From contig CM059574.1 of NCBI GenBank assembly GCA_030386875.1, positions 7,509,934-7,573,933 on the forward strand: 64,000 bases of DNA, given 5' to 3'. The DNA comes from Morinoia aosen. Lineage: Eukaryota > Arthropoda > Malacostraca > Amphipoda > Talitridae. The translations under genes and the position numbers were made by a program. Positions 31,349 through 40,496 of the stretch are shown in pieces. Position 1 is the stretch's first letter. Each line of letters begins with the position of its first letter. Under the pieces are notes generated by a model. The model made no database searches. It saw only the letters and a program-made list of their open reading frames with translations, and was not told the DNA's origin.

Positions 31349-31677
31349 TGTTCCGTCCCTTTCCATGTACAGGTCGAAACTAACGCGAATGAGGTTCGGG
31401 AGTGACGATGCAGTAACGTAGTTATCCTTTATTGGTACTTCAGAAATTGGTACAGGCTTCGGTATTGGCAAGAATCTGTTAGATCGGATGATAGGGGCTA
31501 ATACGAGTGATGTTACTTCTATAATGCATCTGTGATCTGTACAGGTGCTTCCTCGACGGTCACGCTTCCACTACTGAAGAGCGACGTCTCTTTTAATGTG
31601 CTACCTCTACGGCAGGCCACCGCTAGTGAACGGCGATGTCTCTTGCCGATTCTATTTATATACTCGGCGGGCGCACA
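31349..31677 (-). repeat. gypsy-2 3' LTR (329 bp)
   Basis: On the minus strand it runs TGTGCGCCCG...GGACGGAACA. A TATATAAATAG box starts about 15 bases inside the LTR (plus 31653-31663). An AATAAA signal lies at plus 31428-31433. Confidence 0.92.
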
Positions 31678-31698
31678 TAATGCTCCCCCCACCTTTAA
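31678..31698 (-). promoter_or_regulatory. gypsy-2 polypurine tract
   Basis: The minus strand reads AAAGGTGGGGGGAGCATTA directly before the LTR start TGTGCG. It is the plus-strand primer site. Confidence 0.8.
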
Positions 31699-32568
31699 AA
31701 ATTCTTTATTACAATAAAAATTTTTAAACGTTATTCAATTAACTTTGATTTTCCTTTGACTATCAATTAATCTTACAATCCGTCAAATTAATTCGAACAG
31801 ATCAGAACGTATGACACAAAATGCTTTCGTTGTTCACTATTGGATACACCACACAATTTTATTAACTTATCGAAATCAAAAATCAAATCACGTACGTAAT
31901 AAATCACCTCTATAAGGTACACTTTTAGAACAAACTGGACACATACCGTCAAGTCGAGAAACACAATTTTTTATACAAATGAAAAATTTAGAAGGAAAAA
32001 TCCATCATAAATCTATATTATATAAAGATATAGAGTATAAAATTATATACGCAAGACAATACATTGCATTACTACAAATGGCAAGGTAAAAGTTGATTGC
32101 TTCTCCTCAGGATTCAAATCATTCTACGATTCAAATTAACTTATTTCAATTCAGCTAAATTAAATATTGAAAGTAAATTAAATAGAATAATCAATAAATG
32201 AACTAATTCAATTCAACCAATCTACAAGCGTGCAATTTGGTTTTTATTCGCAATACAAATAATTCGTCTCCTTATCTTGAAACAAAACATTTCCATAGGG
32301 CGAGTAAAACAACATCAAAGGATATAATTAACGACACCAAGAACACGTAATTTTCCGTATAAAAAGAAATATTCTAAGACAATATATTCTAAAAGAAATA
32401 TTCTGAAAATATTCAGATCCATCTTGTATGTACGTGCACGTGGACTCTGTGCGTGAGCGTGTTCCCATTTTTCGAAGTTTCGAGGGACACCCTCGGAGAT
32501 GAAAGCTCAGCGTTGAGGTACGTGTGTTTTGTCATGTTAATATGAATGTAGAAGTTAGCGTTGTAGTG
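31699..32568 (-). other. gypsy-2 3' untranslated region
   Basis: AT-rich, without ORFs of note, between the ORF3 stop and the polypurine tract. Confidence 0.6.
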
Positions 32569-32895
32569 TTATGCGCTAACTTGAGGTGGAAGTGCAACTA
32601 TTTGCCTAGGACTATTACTGATTTCTTTCCAAGTAGTTCGACGCAAAGCTACGTCCTCACCCCTTAGTCGTCCAATCACTTTGTTGAGATCTCGTTTAAT
32701 GTAAATAACCATTACAGTAATTATAATTGTGATTATCGTGTAAAGGAGCAACAGTATGTCACTCAATTGATCAGGAATGAGGTCGACTCTCGTCTCCTCT
32801 GTGTGGCGGATGAGTTCATCCGATATTTGACCATTATTTGCCTTTATTGCAGTTAAAATGGCGTCCACATTAACATTCGAAACTTTGTTACCCAT
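32569..32895 (-). CDS. gypsy-2 ORF3: small single-pass membrane protein
   Basis: The first ATG is at 32895, giving about 108 residues; the frame is open slightly further upstream. The N-terminus MGNKVS fits an N-myristoylation signal. Residues about 8-50 form an amphipathic, charged segment ending VDLIPDQLSDI. A single strongly hydrophobic helix follows (LLLLYTIITIIITVMVIYI), then KRDLNK (positive-inside), RLRGEDVALRR and a short tail. It lies where env normally sits, but has no signal peptide, fusion peptide, cysteine framework or glycosylated ectodomain. A good splice acceptor (T/C-rich tract then TAATAG) is 20 bases upstream of the ATG, so expression from a spliced subgenomic RNA is likely. 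The homologous ORF in gypsy-1 (8977-9248) keeps the helix and both flanking motifs. Function unknown; particle release, membrane targeting or small fusogen are possibilities only. Confidence 0.7.
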   Translation of the reverse strand: MGNKVSNVNVDAILTAIKANNGQISDELIRHTEETRVDLIPDQLSDILLLLYTIITIIITVMVIYIKRDLNKVIGRLRGEDVALRRTTWKEISNSPRQIVALPPQVSA

Positions 32896-32915
32896 CTTAG
32901 CGGGCCACAAAGCGA

Positions 32916-32940
32916 CTATTAGAGTAGGAAGTAAAATGAT
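32916..32940 (-). promoter_or_regulatory. Candidate splice acceptor for gypsy-2 ORF3
   Basis: The minus strand reads TTTTACTTCCTACTCTAATAG, a pyrimidine-rich tract ending in AG, just upstream of the ORF3 ATG. Confidence 0.5.
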
Positions 32941-33607
32941 TCAAGTCTTTGAGGTGCTTATTGAAATTAAGTAAGTAGTTATTATTGATGATTACTTATT
33001 ATTGAAATTAGATATGTGCGCAAACCAAGTAGTAAGTGAAGGTGTAAAGTATATGTGTATATCGTAAATCGGAATGTCTAATGTTCTGGAATTGTTCAGG
33101 AGTCGCCCGAATCTGAAAGGAGACGAGACAGGAAATTAGCATGGCCACAAGTTTAAAGTAAACAATTCTCGTTTTATACTAAGGCAACGCTTCCTTCTCA
33201 TTAAGACACATTCATTCCAACTACAATGCCTGACATTGTTTTCAAACAAGCTGTGGCAGGTGCGATGCAGTTCTCGCGGGTTTCGCACTCGCACTCTCGT
33301 GTTGACATTTCCAAGATTGCACCTAAGTTTATCAACTCTAGCTTACGGCTTGACGAACATGGCTTTTGATGTCGCAACAACAGTATGACAACATCCGAAG
33401 CTCAACATCTCGTCACAAGATGTTTGCGCAACACAATATTTCCTAACGCAAGACATACATAAAGTCTTAAGAAAGAAACTCATAGAACGCACTTACAAGC
33501 TAAAAACTCATAGAACGCACTTACAAGCTAAATACCATTTAAATACATATATGGAATGGCAATTTCGGAATATAAGGAATGAACAGTTCCAAACTAGGTT
33601 GACAATT
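32941..33607 (-). other. gypsy-2 pol-ORF3 intergenic region
   Basis: No ORF. A direct duplication of AAACTCATAGAACGCACTTACAAGCTAAA lies at about 33475-33530, two units roughly 30 bp apart. Confidence 0.55.
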
Positions 33608-35430
33608 TTACCTTCTTAACTTATCTGAAGGCAGTACATGGTTTAAGTTCGTTCGGATAATCTTGTTACCGATCTTAATATCTGCGTAATTTTTACCTAG
33701 CCTCTCAATGATACCTGGTCCTAAGAAATTTAACTGTAGTTTGTGTTTTTTGGCATGATTTTTCACTAGTACACGGTCCGTCACTTTTAAATTTTTATCG
33801 CGACGTTTCACGTTTCTATAGGTAGTTCTTTCGATTGTAGCGTTAATGATTGCATTTATAATATTGTTCACTACAATAGATGACTCTTTAAATTTTTGTT
33901 TTTGAACATCTTCATATGTAGTCGCAACATTGAAGTCTTCTAAATTAGTAGAACTAATATACACACACGTATCTCTACCGAAAACCGTGTATGCGGGGGT
34001 ATCGCCTAATGTTTCGTTAAAACTATTATTAATCGAATTCTCCACAATATCCAGTAATCTATCCCACTCATTATGAGTAAGAAAATTTAGATATAACTTG
34101 AGCAGGTGTCGGATTTTTCCATTACATCGCTCAACAATGCCATTAGAAAAAGGGGAATAAGCCAGAACTTCCCTTTTTAAGATAGAAAGTCCTTTTGTGA
34201 AATTTCTCACATTAGATGATTTAAATTCTAAAGCGTTGTCGGACAACAATACGTCCGGGGTACCGAACAAACAGCAAAAATTCCATAGACAATCTGTAAC
34301 AGTCTCTGTACATCGGTCACTAGTCGAATATAATTTAACAAAACGGGAAGATAGGTCGATTACGACAAGAATAAATTTGTTCCCATTGTCTGTCATTGTT
34401 AATGGGCCGTAGAAGTCCATGCTGACCGTTTGAAAACATCGTGTTCCAATTGGAGCATTTAGAATTTTAATCGGCGTCAATATTCGCGATTTTAGAATCT
34501 TACAGATGTCACAAGATTCAACAATTTTGCGTGTAATTGTCCGTTCGGACGGATGAAAATACTTAAATTTAAACTTAAACAAGGTATGATTCAAATCTGT
34601 ATGGGACAAATTATGGATGAATAGAATTGTCTTGTGTAGCAGAGTATATGGCACCACAATAGTCAGAATGGTGCTGGGTCTGTTGTCAATTCTTCGTCTT
34701 TTATACAAAATGTCATTCATAATCAGAAATTCATTCATGTCAGTATTAGTAACTTTTGTTGCATTCTCTAGGGCGTCCTTTATTTCAGAACAAAAGGGAT
34801 CACTATCTTGTTCACGTTTAAATTCGTCTAACGACCAGTTGTCGTTAATACTTGAATGGTCTGTAGTCTTGTTAACGTTATCCAGTCTGCATAAGCACGT
34901 TTTCTGTCTGCTATTAAAGTCACTGGGTTCACGTCTGGGGGCTGTCTGTTGTTCATCAGTACTGTTGTTGTTTCTTCCGTCCTTACTTCCTGGCATTGTC
35001 TCCTCGAACTCTTCCTCAGTCACCGGCTTGTTACATTTGTTACCCGCAGCAGCGGCTTGCAGCCTGGTTACAACGGGAAAAGTCTCTACATCCGGGGTTA
35101 TTTCAGAACACTCTAATAGTTCTCTTTCTGTTAAAGGATTTTTGTCATGATTTAATCTACTTAATGCATCGGCGGCACTATTCGCTTTCCCAGAAAAATA
35201 CTTTAGTTTGGCATCAAAAGCTTGGACATAAATACTCCATCTGGCGAGCGTGTTGTCTTCAGGCAATTTCTTTGAAAATAAAGGAACTAAAGGCTTATGA
35301 TCGGTGTAAATGACCAGATCATAGCCTAAAACAAGATATTTAAAGTACTTCAACGCTTCAACTATAGCAAACATCTCCTTTTTAGTTGTTGAGTATCGTC
35401 GTTGGGTGGAATTCAACGTTTTAGAAAAAA
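33608..35430 (-). CDS. gypsy-2 pol, second part: RNase H and integrase
   Basis: The ORF is open from the frameshift at about 35425-35430 to the stop at 33608 (602 residues from the first Met). RNase H continues with NSTQRRYSTTKKEMFAIVEAL, YTDHKPLVPLF and KYFSGKANSAADALSRL. Integrase follows with the HHCC segment (HNLSHTDLNHTLF...CDICK), the core D, D, E in VSMDFYGPL, LLSDNALEF and NGIVERCNG, and a C-terminal module with FLGPGIIERLGKNYADIK. All catalytic residues of the family are in place. In the parent element it is fused to the upstream RT. No chromodomain is seen. Confidence 0.9.
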
Positions 35431-38076
35431 TGCGACAGGTCTCATGTTTCGAACTTTATCAGTAGATGACTGGAGTAGAACAGCTCCTATGCCGACGTTT
35501 GATGCATCACAAAACAGATGAAAATTTTGATCGAAGTTTGGGTGACTCAAGATTGTGCTTTCACACAGTTCACCCTTTAATTTTTCAAAAGCGTTTTGGC
35601 AATCCTTAGACCAATTGAATTCAACATTTTTCTTCAGAAGATTATAGAGCGAGCTTGCGATACTCGCAAAATTTTTTATGTACCTACGAAAGAAATTTAC
35701 TAGACCTAGGAATGATTGTAACTGTTTCACATTCTTAGGAATTTCTAAATTCTTTACTTTGTCAGTACCGGTGCTTCTGGTTCCCATTCCACTAATGGAA
35801 TGTCCGAGATATTCAATCTCGTCCCTAAAGAACTCACATTTTTCCGTTTTTATTGACAATCTAGCGTTTCTTAATAGTTCAAGTACAACTTTTATATCGG
35901 CAAGATGCTGTGCCTTTTCCTTAGAAAATATGAGCACGTCGTCCATAAAGACGAAAGATAGTTTTCCTAGAACAGGAGATAGCGTTTGCGTCATTACTGA
36001 CTGAAAATATGCAGGTGAGGTTTTTAAACCAAAGGGTAAACGATTGAACTCGTATTTTCTGCTACCAACTGTAAACGCTGTTATTTCCTTACTCTCATCG
36101 GTCAGTGTAATATTATGATATCCTGACCTAAGATCTAATTTCGAAAAGTATTTCTGACCATTTAAACTATAGAGAATCTCGTCCATTCTCGGTAGAGGGA
36201 ATGATTCTTCATAAATTACCTCATTTACTTTGCGAAAGTCAACTACCGGACGTATAGTTCCATCTTTCTTATGAACTACAATTATCGGTGAATTATAAGC
36301 TGAAATCGATGGTCTAATAATTCCGTCGTCTAACATTTTTTCGTTAACGACTTTCAAGTCTTCCATGTAACGGTGGGCAATACGATAGGGAGGGACATTT
36401 ACGACATCCACGTTAGGTTTCAAACGTATTTTGTATGGTTTAATCGCAGCAGCGGAGATCGATTCATTGTCTATAGTAATAACGTCTCTGAATTCATTCA
36501 ACAAACTCAGCAATTCAGGCTTCATTTCGTCATCGTTACACTTGATATCATCATTATTTAATTTCCGCCGACCACGGGCTACTTCTTTGGAATCAGAGAC
36601 GTACCCTTTGTCGACAACTCCTGTGATCCCGACAGATTTACTATTAGTGTCTTTCTTCTCGACATCTAAATGACTGTCCTGAACAACACTCGCTGCCTGC
36701 ACAAAGGTACTCAATCCTCCTTTTAATTCTCCTTGTACATCTGACAAGTAAACTTCGGATTCAACATGATCCTTCTCCACTTTTTCTAAAGTACTTATAA
36801 TTGCATTCTCTGGTAAAACAATCGCTCTGTCGGAGCTATTAATTAACAACAACGGAATCTTTCTCCTATTGTTAACTCTCAAAATCGCTTCTGCGACACA
36901 AATGCCTTCTTTTAAAGTTGCTTTCTTTATTATGTATTCTCCATTTTTACACTTTCCAACATGTCCAACATGTTTCAAAATTACATTGGGAGCAATCTCC
37001 ACTCGTCGAGTATGCACTCTTAACGGCCTTGGCCCTGTGTGGGAATTGGTAACTGCAACTACGCCTCGAACAGGCTGATTTTCTCTCTTACCATCCCTTT
37101 TTACTTCCTCGCCTGCTCTCTCAGCATTACACGTCCTGAGATTTTCTCTCTTCTCTCTTAGCTTATTTAGGACTTTTTTCTTAGCTCTGGACGTAATCGT
37201 GTCCGCCATGAGACACTCAGTATTCTCTATTAAATACTCGAGACACTCTGTCTTTCTCTTTTTTCGTCGTTTTACCTCTGCAAAGGGAATTTTCTCGTCT
37301 TTGATAATTAAACATCTTTGTTTTAAGTCTACAACGGCGTTCTTGTCCAATAAATCACGCCCAATAATGACCTCATAATTGTAAATACCATCTTTAATTA
37401 TTAAAGCATTTGTCTTTAAACTTATACCGTTTTTTAACTTTAGGACAAGCTCCACCTCGCCTTCAACATTACTCTTAGCGTTAACGCCTTTTATAGTCAG
37501 AGAACTTGGCTTCACGTCATTACTTATCTCACTTATTTTGTGGTAGCTGATTAGACATTTCTCTGATCCTGAATCAATCAATGCGTTCCACAGGTCTGCA
37601 TCTTTTCTAAGCACAATCATGGGCTTATGACTTTTTCGTATTACAAATAATTCATTTTGTCCTGTAACTTCAACTTCTTCATCTTCTTCGTATTTACAAA
37701 CGTTCGCCGTCACATGGCTTTCAAATTCAGTGCCATGAGCATTCAAATCATCGCTTAAATCCGCCTCTCCCAGCGATTCATATCTATTTTGACACTTAAT
37801 TAGTGGGTCAATTATCTCAACATTTTTAACGAGGAAACCTTCAGACATGTTTAACACATCAACTCTCTCGACATTTTTAACGAGGGAACCTCCAGACATG
37901 TTTAACACATCAACTCTCTCGACATTTTTAACGAGGGAATCTCCAGCACCAGAATTCTCCTCGGGTTCACAGGGAGCTACTGACGTAGAGTCACACTTAG
38001 TTATTTCAATTTCATTTTTATCATTGACGTTATTTCTATCGGAAATGAAATCGTCTCCGCAGCTTACGCTAAAAAA
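35413..38076 (-). CDS. gypsy-2 pol, first part: protease and reverse transcriptase
   Basis: Entered by -1 frameshift from gag at 38070-38076; the longest Met-started part is 35413-37908 (831 residues). An acidic N-terminus with a 51-bp tandem repeat is followed by the retropepsin ALIDSGSEKCLISYHK and VIIGRDLL. A basic linker and a module ICVAEAILRVNNR follow. RT then has PPYRIAHRYMEDL, NSPIIVVHKKDG, RPVVDFRKVNE, YFSKLDLRSGYHNI, FNRLPFGLKTSPAYFQ, SFVFMDDVLIFSK (catalytic MDD) and a thumb with FLGLVNFFRRYIKNFA. The RNase H start FCDASNVGIGAVLLQ is included. It stops early because of a 1-base loss in an A-run near 35425-35430. Confidence 0.9.
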   Translation of the reverse strand, partial: FFSVSCGDDFISDRNNVNDKNEIEITKCDSTSVAPCEPEENSGAGDSLVKNVERVDVLNMSGGSLVKNVERVDVLNMSEGFLVKNVEIIDPLIKCQNRYESLGEADLSDDLNAHGTEFESHVTANVCKYEEDEEVEVTGQNELFVIRKSHKPMIVLRKDADLWNALIDSGSEKCLISYHKISEISNDVKPSSLTIKGVNAKSNVEGEVELVLKLKNGISLKTNALIIKDGIYNYEVIIGRDLLDKNAVVDLKQRCLIIKDEKIPFAEVKRRKKRKTECLEYLIENTECLMADTITSRAKKKVLNKLREKRENLRTCNAERAGEEVKRDGKRENQPVRGVVAVTNSHTGPRPLRVHTRRVEIAPNVILKHVGHVGKCKNGEYIIKKATLKEGICVAEAILRVNNRRKIPLLLINSSDRAIVLPENAIISTLEKVEKDHVESEVYLSDVQGELKGGLSTFVQAASVVQDSHLDVEKKDTNSKSVGITGVVDKGYVSDSKEVARGRRKLNNDDIKCNDDEMKPELLSLLNEFRDVITIDNESISAAAIKPYKIRLKPNVDVVNVPPYRIAHRYMEDLKVVNEKMLDDGIIRPSISAYNSPIIVVHKKDGTIRPVVDFRKVNEVIYEESFPLPRMDEILYSLNGQKYFSKLDLRSGYHNITLTDESKEITAFTVGSRKYEFNRLPFGLKTSPAYFQSVMTQTLSPVLGKLSFVFMDDVLIFSKEKAQHLADIKVVLELLRNARLSIKTEKCEFFRDEIEYLGHSISGMGTRSTGTDKVKNLEIPKNVKQLQSFLGLVNFFRRYIKNFASIASSLYNLLKKNVEFNWSKDCQNAFEKLKGELCESTILSHPNFDQNFHLFCDASNVGIGAVLLQSSTDKVRNMRPVAFFLKR
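35425..35430 (-). other. Single-base frameshift in gypsy-2 pol
   Basis: The A6 run on the plus strand (T6 in coding sense) is one base shorter than needed to join the two pol frames. After it the first frame stops within five codons, and RNase H continues in the next frame exactly as in gypsy-1 (SLNPTQKRYSTTKKE against LNSTQRRYSTTKKE). It could be a real mutation or a homopolymer error. Confidence 0.85.
37821..37945 (-). repeat. 51-bp tandem repeat in the N-terminus of gypsy-2 pol
   Basis: Two full units (37821-37871 and 37872-37922) and a partial third. They encode repeats of about SLVKNVERVDVLNMSGG. gypsy-1 has no such array, so it is a recent expansion that keeps frame (51 = 17 codons). 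Confidence 0.85.
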
Positions 38077-39533
38077 TTATCGCCACTGTTAGTTTGGTAA
38101 GTTTCTACCTGGCCTTTTTCTGGTACACGAGTTTTATGCTGTCCTCGCGCACGGACACGATCAGGTCTACCTGGTCTGTTGAAATAGTCTCGTCTGGACC
38201 TACAGTCTCTTGCGTAGTGTCCTAACTTATTATAACGAAAACAAACTACGTCACGCAGTGAATGCTCGGTGGCTGTCTGATATGAACCTGGTTTGTACCA
38301 ATCAGTCGGTTTCCTAGCCACAGTGGTTACCGACACACCTTGTCCTTGACAGACACACACATGATTGTAACAATTCGAGCAACGCTTCGCTTCAGCTGTC
38401 TCTAATGCTTGGACTTCGAGAGTTCCTAATTCACGATCTCCAACAAAAGATTTTACGTGAGGTCTAGCACGGAAAGTTGGTCTCGGGAAATTTGGTCTCC
38501 AGTAGGGCCTACGCGTCCTACCTCTACCTTGAAATCCGCCTCTTGTCATTGTATGCACTTCGGCCTCATCATAGGCTGCATCAAAGTTTGATTCGGACGA
38601 ATGGTCATCCTCTGCACAATAGATTTCCACAGATCTCTCAGATCGAGTCGCTAATATTTGCTTATCCTCGGGAAAATTCCTAATGACAGTCACGAGTCTC
38701 TGAAGGAGCTCTTCCGACGAGTTAAAGGGTTTGTTAAATAGTTTTTTGGAAAAATCTTCTGTTACTAGGAGGTTGATGATGGCCATAGCTAACGCAACAA
38801 TTAAAGTATTCTCGACATACTTATCGAGAGCAACAGGATCGTGACAATTTACTACATAGGGGTGGGCTCTGTTCGAACACTCCGGGCTGGTCATTATTCT
38901 GTGGGTTAGCTTACGGATTTTGGATAGTATAGCAACAAACTGGCTCGCTAAAGCATCATTACGTTTTAGGCGTACGTTATTTAGATCACAGGCGACCGCG
39001 TGCAAAGATCTTTCACCTTTCGAGACGTAGATATTTTCCAACAGGTGCACGACTTCTTCGAAACTTAATTCATAACCTTCACTAATTATGGACGCGACGA
39101 CCGTGTTGAAGTCGCCTACCCGCTTGTCTGCAGTTCGCAATAATAGATTTAATTTTGCTTCCTCCGAATTATCTGACAGCATATTGAAATATGCTCGCAC
39201 ATTCTTTATATGCGTTTCTAGTGACTTATTTTCTATGAAGTCAGGGTCGTTTCTTCGTTTTCTACCTCTGAACTGCGGCAGATCCTGCCCAGCAATTACA
39301 ACACTAGGTATCGGACTGACAATAGAAGTCGTCACAGCGGTAACCGTACTAGTTACAGGGCTAACTGTGGTAGTGACTGCACTGGTAACAGGGGTGACTG
39401 TGGTGGTGGTCGTCATCGTGATAGGTACAGAAATCGACTTCGCGGAAAAAATAGGAATTGATACTCTTCCTAATCTAGTCACGTACGGGGTAGTTCTTAT
39501 GTACTCGTATCCGTCAGAGTCACTGTCCGACAT
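38064..39533 (-). CDS. gypsy-2 gag
   Basis: The ATG at 39533 (MSDSDSDGYEYI) matches the gypsy-1 gag start; the frame is open slightly upstream through a non-ATG codon. About 489 residues. A T/V-rich segment (VTTTVSPVTSTVTAVTT) is followed by the capsid-like region (LPQFRGRKR, SLETHIKNVRAYFNML, VGDFNTVV, SFEEVVHLLENIYVSKGERSLHA, ILSKIRKLTHRI). An RG/RP-rich basic segment (GGFQGRGRTRR) and a cysteine pair region (CSNCYNHVCVC) follow. The distal knuckle CFRYNKLGHYARDC lacks the second cysteine (Tyr, TAT at 38232-38234). It stops directly after the slippery site. It forms the virus-like particle. Confidence 0.9.
   Translation of the reverse strand: MSDSDSDGYEYIRTTPYVTRLGRVSIPIFSAKSISVPITMTTTTTVTPVTSAVTTTVSPVTSTVTAVTTSIVSPIPSVVIAGQDLPQFRGRKRRNDPDFIENKSLETHIKNVRAYFNMLSDNSEEAKLNLLLRTADKRVGDFNTVVASIISEGYELSFEEVVHLLENIYVSKGERSLHAVACDLNNVRLKRNDALASQFVAILSKIRKLTHRIMTSPECSNRAHPYVVNCHDPVALDKYVENTLIVALAMAIINLLVTEDFSKKLFNKPFNSSEELLQRLVTVIRNFPEDKQILATRSERSVEIYCAEDDHSSESNFDAAYDEAEVHTMTRGGFQGRGRTRRPYWRPNFPRPTFRARPHVKSFVGDRELGTLEVQALETAEAKRCSNCYNHVCVCQGQGVSVTTVARKPTDWYKPGSYQTATEHSLRDVVCFRYNKLGHYARDCRSRRDYFNRPGRPDRVRARGQHKTRVPEKGQVETYQTNSGDNFLA
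38070..38076 (-). promoter_or_regulatory. -1 ribosomal frameshift site, TTTTTTA
   Basis: The minus strand reads AAT TTT TTA GCG TAA in the gag frame. A -1 slip on T TTT TTA enters the long pol frame with no other way to start it. The heptamer is identical to the well-known HIV-1 gag-pol slippery site. gypsy-1 has the same place as GAT TTT TAG, one T shorter, which explains its shifted pol frame. Confidence 0.75.
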
Positions 39534-40480
39534 AAGCACAAAATACTCCTATATTCTTAGACCTCTAATTACCTTTAAGCGAAAAATGTTCTACACACAT
39601 ATAATGAAAATATTCTACATACAATAAAATGATAACTCACATTTTCAGCGGACTTAAAACAGGCTATTTCAGCACCACAAAGTCAAAGCTCGTGAAGGTT
39701 GGCAACAAACTGGACAGAGACAGGCTGCTCCAGCTTACTCTTATGTGCTAGAGGACAATGGGCCCGAGAACAATAGCTACAACTTCCTTCAATTGTTCTA
39801 GAGAACAATGGACTACCGCTTCCGCGTACACGCTCTCCCACTCCCAGGAATCCGCGCTTGCAATGCCTATGCTGCTCGCCGCTCAACTTCCACTCCCAGG
39901 AATCAGCGCTTGCAATGCTTACTGCTTACTGCTTACTGCTCGCTGCTCAACTTCCTACTCATTAATTTTATAATGATGATGTATAATCATTAAATTGAGC
40001 GCATGCTTATTTAATTTGCAAGCAACATTATCGGCGTACACTTAACTTGTTGGTGACGTTGAACAATATTTTGGCGATGCGTAGCTCTCGTCGATCTTCT
40101 CGCTGCAGATGACGGTGCGTAAATGCGTAGATCTCGTCGACAGATCAGGTTGTTGATCTGGACCCCTCACTTCATCTTCTCCTTTGAGTAGCGATGATCC
40201 AGACTGGTGTAGATGAGTAGCGTGTAGATTTTCGATTGTTTCTCCCTCGAAGTTCTTTCCAATAACTTCGATTTTCTGCGCTGACGTCCTTCTTCCTTGT
40301 CTCGATGCTCTGAAGTAATGTGATAACTGTGCGACGTTACTCCAAACAGGGTGACACTCCTCACACTTAATTAAAATCACGGATCAGCAGAACCGAAGAT
40401 CAATTCTTGATATCTTTCTTCTTCAATGGGGCAATGTGGCAATGTGGCAATGTGGATATCTTTAATGTGGCATCCCCATA
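39534..40480 (-). other. gypsy-2 5' leader
   Basis: An untranslated leader. It contains an imperfect ~60-bp tandem duplication (about 39836-39955, with ACTCCCAGGAATC and GCGCTTGCAATGC in each unit), a (TTACTGC)n run at about 39918-39945, and a GGCAATGT triplet repeat (about 40430-40455). A minus-strand 112-residue ORF (40042-40380) is not conserved in gypsy-1. Confidence 0.55.
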
Positions 40481-40492
40481 CACGGGCCACCA
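40471..40492 (-). promoter_or_regulatory. gypsy-2 candidate primer binding site
   Basis: Four bases inside the 5' LTR end the minus strand reads TGGTGGCCCGTGTATGG. It begins with TGG as a PBS should and shares TGGTGGCC with gypsy-1. The tRNA is not identified. Confidence 0.55.
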
Positions 40493-40496
40493 TAAA

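Noticed and set aside
32569..32910. Calling ORF3 an envelope glycoprotein
   Set aside because: Far too short, no signal peptide, no cysteine framework, no cleavage site or fusion peptide; only its position fits.
34617..35150. 177-residue plus-strand ORF
   Set aside because: Exactly antisense to the conserved RNase H-integrase linker of gypsy-2; leucine- and serine-rich shadow with no motif.
39088..39627. 179-residue plus-strand ORF
   Set aside because: Antisense to gypsy-2 gag, whose frame matches gypsy-1 gag; the valine/threonine richness comes from the gag T/V repeat.
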